Origin: Flavipsychrobacter stenotrophus
GTDB taxonomy: Bacteria > Bacteroidota > Bacteroidia > Chitinophagales > Chitinophagaceae
Reading direction: 5' to 3'
Assembly (NCBI GenBank): GCA_947372365.1
Contig: CANBTK010000060.1
Span: 1-7,978, forward strand
Length of the DNA: 7,978 bases
Shown here: positions 5,287 through 7,978 of the stretch, piece after piece
Position numbering within the stretch: the first letter of the stretch is position 1
Layout: each line of letters opens with the position of its first letter
The notes under the pieces: generated by a model
Databases searched by the model: none
Seen by the model: only the letters and a program-made list of their open reading frames with translations
Told to the model about the DNA's origin: nothing
Program-made: the position numbers and the translations under genes

Positions 5287-6801
5287 TTAAAATAGCCGCT
5301 TGTTCTTTTTGATAGAAGCAATATACTCTTCCATATCTTTCGATGGCTTCAGCCATAAAAGCATTAATAAATACACAACAACGATTAAACTGCTGCGGAT
5401 GGTTACATCTAAAAAAGAGTGGATGTAAATATGGTGCCCACGATTAAACAGATAGGGGAAATAGTAGCCAACCACCAATGCAGGTAACCCGGCTAACAAT
5501 ACCAAAATAGAGTTTTTAGAAAAAGGCTGCAGGTGTAGTTTTTTCCATACAAAAAAGAACTTGGCAATGTTGAAAGACATGAGGGAAATAGCATTTGCCC
5601 AAGCTGCGCCGTAAATGCCAATCCGGGGTATCAAAAGGTAGTTCAGCAATAACATTACGAACACGAGCGCAATGGACATGTAAAAGTTGAAGCGGTAGAA
5701 GTTGGATATGGAAAGCACCTGGCCATTCATGCCCGTAGCCATGTCGGTAAATGAGCCAACAATCAATATTGCTACCAAAACGTTGATTACTTCATAGCCT
5801 GATGGCATAAGGGCTGTTGCATTGTGGATATTGCAGATTACGATAATTGCCATAAATGTAGCCCCGACAAGAATGTTGAGCGATGACCTTGTGAAAAGGT
5901 CCTGGACTTTGGCCAAATCATTGTCTTTGAATGCAGCAGCTAAAACAGGGAAAGTTGCCGAAATCATGGCTTTGTAAGGCATTTGCAATAGAGATATGAA
6001 AAATATTGCATTGGTATATATCGCAACTGAAGCAAATCCATTCTTGTCAAGTTTCTGAAGCATAAGCGTATCCAGAAAACCTATGAGGGTTAATGACACA
6101 CTTAAAAGCGAATGATACCAGGTAAACTTAGCAACATCAATAACCTCGGCCCTGCTAAGTGCTTTATAATTCAGTGAAAAAGCAAAAGCTTTTGTGCGCA
6201 GCGAAAAGAACAAGTAAACAAAAATCGGCACCAGGTAGGTAAGCACCATACCGGCTATAAAAAAATCGAAGTTGATGATACCGAACCCGTAAAGAAGGAT
6301 AATAATAATATTGCAGGCTCTTAAGATAACCTCCCTTACAAAAGAAGATAATGCGACAATTACCTGCGATACCAGGTATTGCTCCAGCAGTACCTGGTAC
6401 ATCATTAATATGGCGAAAACCGGTAGCCAGATAAAATAACGTGCGACAAGGGCGAAGTCCTTGGGTTGAAAAAGGTGTGTAATGAACTGGTCTTTAAACA
6501 AAAAGTATAATGCTGTGGATATGGTAATTACCACAAAAGGAATGATGAGGCAACCAGCAATTAATAGCCCTCGTTTTGATTTGCTGTCGGCATATTTATG
6601 CATGTATACCGCAATGGTATTTTGCAAGCCCAGAAGAAGAAGCTGGGTTGCTACAACACTATTATTTGTAAGGGCACGCAAAAAGCCAAGTTCCTGCCTG
6701 CCCAGGTAGTTGGTAGAAAGCCATATTATTAACGCACCAAGCAGTGCGCCCAGAAAGATGACTATAGTTGTTTTAACTGATTGCCTGAAGACAATACCCA
6801 T
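5287..6801 (-). CDS. Wzx-like polysaccharide flippase (MOP superfamily)
   Basis: A 504-residue integral membrane protein with about 12-14 hydrophobic segments, beginning near residues 12-30, 48-66 and 79-101 and ending near 432-450 and 466-485. This fits the length and pattern of O-antigen/polysaccharide flippases of the MOP superfamily. The N-terminal NYLGRQELGFLRAL (31-44) matches the G-x-x-x-x-G-x-x-x typical after the first helix in Wzx proteins. The C-terminal half carries LIPRIGIYGAAWANAIS (390-406), a recurring Wzx motif, and ends in a basic cytoplasmic tail. It would move an undecaprenyl-linked glycan across the inner membrane. No polymerase or ligase is in view. FkbM and gmd lie just across a divergent promoter region, which supports a surface-polysaccharide role. 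The gene is A+T-richer than those on the left. Which flippase subfamily (Wzx versus another polysaccharide exporter) is not certain. Confidence 0.88.
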   Translation of the reverse strand: MGIVFRQSVKTTIVIFLGALLGALIIWLSTNYLGRQELGFLRALTNNSVVATQLLLLGLQNTIAVYMHKYADSKSKRGLLIAGCLIIPFVVITISTALYFLFKDQFITHLFQPKDFALVARYFIWLPVFAILMMYQVLLEQYLVSQVIVALSSFVREVILRACNIIIILLYGFGIINFDFFIAGMVLTYLVPIFVYLFFSLRTKAFAFSLNYKALSRAEVIDVAKFTWYHSLLSVSLTLIGFLDTLMLQKLDKNGFASVAIYTNAIFFISLLQMPYKAMISATFPVLAAAFKDNDLAKVQDLFTRSSLNILVGATFMAIIVICNIHNATALMPSGYEVINVLVAILIVGSFTDMATGMNGQVLSISNFYRFNFYMSIALVFVMLLLNYLLIPRIGIYGAAWANAISLMSFNIAKFFFVWKKLHLQPFSKNSILVLLAGLPALVVGYYFPYLFNRGHHIYIHSFLDVTIRSSLIVVVYLLMLLWLKPSKDMEEYIASIKKNKRLF

Positions 6802-6806
6802 GCGCG

Positions 6807-6814
6807 CAAAGTTA
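6807..6814 (-). promoter_or_regulatory. Bacteroidota -7 box for the flippase gene
   Basis: TAACTTTG on the minus strand matches TAnnTTTG and is followed by CGCGC and then the ATG at 6801, only 5 bases away. The layout is almost the same as at the DUF502 gene (TACCTTTG, CGCCAT, ATG) and predicts a leaderless or nearly leaderless mRNA. No clear -33 element is visible. Confidence 0.5.
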
Positions 6815-6855
6815 ACCTCAGAAAAACTATATCTAGGGTTTATTGTGGAATTTTA

Positions 6856-6863
6856 TACTTTTG
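6856..6863 (+). promoter_or_regulatory. Bacteroidota -7 box for the FkbM gene
   Basis: TACTTTTG fits TAnnTTTG and lies 30 bases before the ATG at 6894, leaving a leader of about 25 bases. It is divergent from the flippase promoter box 41 bases away, so the 92-base gap probably serves both genes. No good -33 element or Shine-Dalgarno site is seen. Confidence 0.4.
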
Positions 6864-6893
6864 AAAACGGTTTGGTTATTATAAAATTCTACA

Positions 6894-7631
6894 ATGACAT
6901 CGAAAATTAGCAGAATATTACGGAAGTTGAAAACATTCAAACCCGTAATGACAGGTATGGGAAATGTATCTTTTTCCCAGTTTGGCGAAGATATTATTAT
7001 GCATAAAATGCTTACGAGGTATAATGTTACAAATATTAGCTATTTCGATATAGGGGCCAACCATCCGGTAATGGGAAGCAATACTTACTATTTTTATACA
7101 AGGGGTTATAGGGGAGTGCTCATAGAACCGAATTTATCGTTATGTAACCAGATAAAAAATACAAGGCCTAACGACAAATGCCTGAATTTTGGTATTAGCA
7201 ACGGTAACCAGACTGAAGCGGACTACTACATGTTTTCTGAAGAGAACTGCGGTATGAACACGTTCTCAAAAGAAGAGGCTGCCAACTATGAAAAGGAGGG
7301 CTTCCCGGTAAAACAGGTAATAAAATTGCCACTAAAGGACATTAATGAAGTAATAGCACAAAATTTTACTGAGCCTCCAACTATCCTTTCTTTAGATGTA
7401 GAGGGGTTAGACGAAGCAATCTTAACTAAAATGGATTTTGAAAAGTGCCACCCGTTATTGATTTGTGTAGAAACGGTCATTTTCAATAAGGACAGGGAAT
7501 TTGTAAAAAGGAAGAGCATTATAGACCTATTAGCAACAAAGGGTTATTTTGTTTATGCAGATACTCACGTAAATACTATTTTTTGTTCCCGCAGGTTATT
7601 TGATAAGCTTATTAACCAGGCAAGTGCCTAA
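6894..7631 (+). CDS. FkbM family SAM-dependent methyltransferase
   Basis: A 245-residue methyltransferase of the FkbM family, which O-methylates hydroxyls on glycans, lipids or polyketides. FSQFGEDIIM (27-36) is the characteristic entry motif of the bacterial glycan-type members. SAM-binding motif I is YFDIGANHP (50-58) with the acidic residue E78 in LIEPN after the next strand. The family hallmark SLDVEGLDEAIL (166-177) holds D168, E170 and G171, and CVETV (191-195) follows. There is no signal peptide, so it should be cytoplasmic. Its position between a flippase and gmd suggests methylation of a sugar in a surface polysaccharide or lipid-linked precursor, but the acceptor cannot be told. The sequence is clearly A+T-rich compared with nth or serC, in keeping with the frequent horizontal transfer of polysaccharide genes. 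The ATG at 6894 is the first in frame near the promoter box; starts at residues 19 or 22 are possible but less likely. Confidence 0.92.
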   Translation: MTSKISRILRKLKTFKPVMTGMGNVSFSQFGEDIIMHKMLTRYNVTNISYFDIGANHPVMGSNTYYFYTRGYRGVLIEPNLSLCNQIKNTRPNDKCLNFGISNGNQTEADYYMFSEENCGMNTFSKEEAANYEKEGFPVKQVIKLPLKDINEVIAQNFTEPPTILSLDVEGLDEAILTKMDFEKCHPLLICVETVIFNKDREFVKRKSIIDLLATKGYFVYADTHVNTIFCSRRLFDKLINQASA

Positions 7632-7674
7632 ATGCCGGCCCGGCGGTAAATGAACAGTAGAATCGGGAATGGCC

Positions 7675-7682
7675 TATATTTG
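7675..7682 (+). promoter_or_regulatory. Bacteroidota -7 box for gmd
   Basis: TATATTTG is the best TAnnTTTG match in the window and lies 18 bases before the gmd ATG at 7701. The short leader includes AAAGG (7693-7697), a possible weak ribosome site 3 bases from the ATG. Upstream in the same 69-base gap is the GC-rich palindrome GCCGGCCCGGC (7634-7644), just after the FkbM stop. It is too tight to form a normal terminator stem. gmd therefore probably has its own promoter. Confidence 0.5.
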
Positions 7683-7700
7683 TATCAAATTTAAAGGTTA

Positions 7701-7978
7701 ATGAAGAAAGCCCTAATAACAGGAATTACAGGACAGGATGGTGCCTACCTCGCAGAACTTTTGCTTGAAAAAGGTTACGAGGTATACGGCATTAAACGCC
7801 GCACGTCGTTAATTAATACGGCCAGGATAGACCATTTGTATAAAGATGTGCATGACCAGGACCTGAAGTTCAAGTTGTATTATGGCGACCTGACTGACTC
7901 AACCAATATAATACGCATCATACAGGAAGTGCAGCCCGACGAGATTTACAACCTGGGTGCAATGAGCCATGTTCAGGT
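7701..7978 (+). CDS. gmd: GDP-mannose 4,6-dehydratase (3'-truncated by window edge)
   Basis: The first 92 residues of GDP-mannose 4,6-dehydratase, an extended SDR enzyme that converts GDP-mannose to GDP-4-keto-6-deoxymannose, the precursor of GDP-fucose, GDP-rhamnose and GDP-perosamine. The frame starts at ATG 7701 and is open to the window end. The NADP-binding glycine motif is GITGQDG (8-14). IKRRTS (32-37) is the basic NADP-phosphate site typical of Gmd. RIDHLY (42-47), YGDLTDSTN (61-69), and [14 protein letters not shown] (79-92) are near-invariant in this family and separate it from other nucleotide-sugar dehydratases. The full protein is normally about 350-370 residues, so roughly three quarters is missing. 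A GDP-fucose synthase or similar gene would be expected next, but this cannot be seen. Confidence 0.96.
   Translation, partial: MKKALITGITGQDGAYLAELLLEKGYEVYGIKRRTSLINTARIDHLYKDVHDQDLKFKLYYGDLTDSTNIIRIIQEVQPDEIYNLGAMSHVQ

Noticed and set aside
7634..7644. GCCGGCCCGGC palindrome as a terminator of the FkbM gene
   Set aside because: The arms leave a one-base loop, or only three pairs with a usable loop, and no T-run follows. It was not called as a terminator.
1..7978. A novel defence, CRISPR, phage or mobile system
   Set aside because: No regularly spaced repeats, transposase, integrase, toxin-antitoxin pair or nuclease-effector gene was seen. All coding space is filled by known metabolic, repair, membrane and polysaccharide families.

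Overview
The window looks like a piece of a Bacteroidota chromosome, probably from the Sphingobacteriia/Chitinophagia side. Four start regions carry the TAnnTTTG -7 promoter box typical of that phylum, and strong Shine-Dalgarno sites are rare. The protein families (SerC next to a DUF1015 protein, a DUF502 membrane protein, FkbM, Gmd) also fit. The placement comes from motifs and protein character only; no database search was possible.

Layout. Positions 1-482 (+) hold the 3' part of endonuclease III (nth), which converges on a Kv-beta-like aldo/keto reductase (535-1515, -) across a bidirectional hairpin terminator. Next come a DUF1015 protein (1653-2894, -), phosphoserine aminotransferase serC (2966-4042, -) and a DUF502 membrane protein (4023-4625, -). 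These three read in the order DUF502 - serC - DUF1015. DUF502 and serC overlap by 20 bases; serC and DUF1015 are 71 bases apart with a hairpin between them. A divergent PaiA-like GNAT acetyltransferase (4754-5278, +, GTG start) converges on a Wzx-like flippase (5287-6801, -). Divergent from the flippase are an FkbM-type methyltransferase (6894-7631, +) and the 5' end of GDP-mannose 4,6-dehydratase gmd (7701 to window end, +).

How the genes relate. The left part is housekeeping: DNA repair, redox and serine biosynthesis. SerC makes O-phosphoserine, and its DUF1015 neighbour carries a DGHHR motif that invites comparison with ParB-fold free serine kinases. The right part (from about 5287) is visibly A+T-richer in the flippase and FkbM genes and looks like the edge of a surface-polysaccharide locus: Gmd makes the precursor of GDP-fucose-type sugars, FkbM may methylate a glycan or lipid, and the flippase would move the lipid-linked glycan across the inner membrane.

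I found no CRISPR array, tRNA, rRNA, insertion sequence or clear phage or defence system. No stretch longer than about 140 bases lacks a gene. The points most worth a second look are the DUF502-serC-DUF1015 cluster, two promoters that would give nearly leaderless transcripts, and a 53-base imperfect palindrome between DUF1015 and the aldo/keto reductase.
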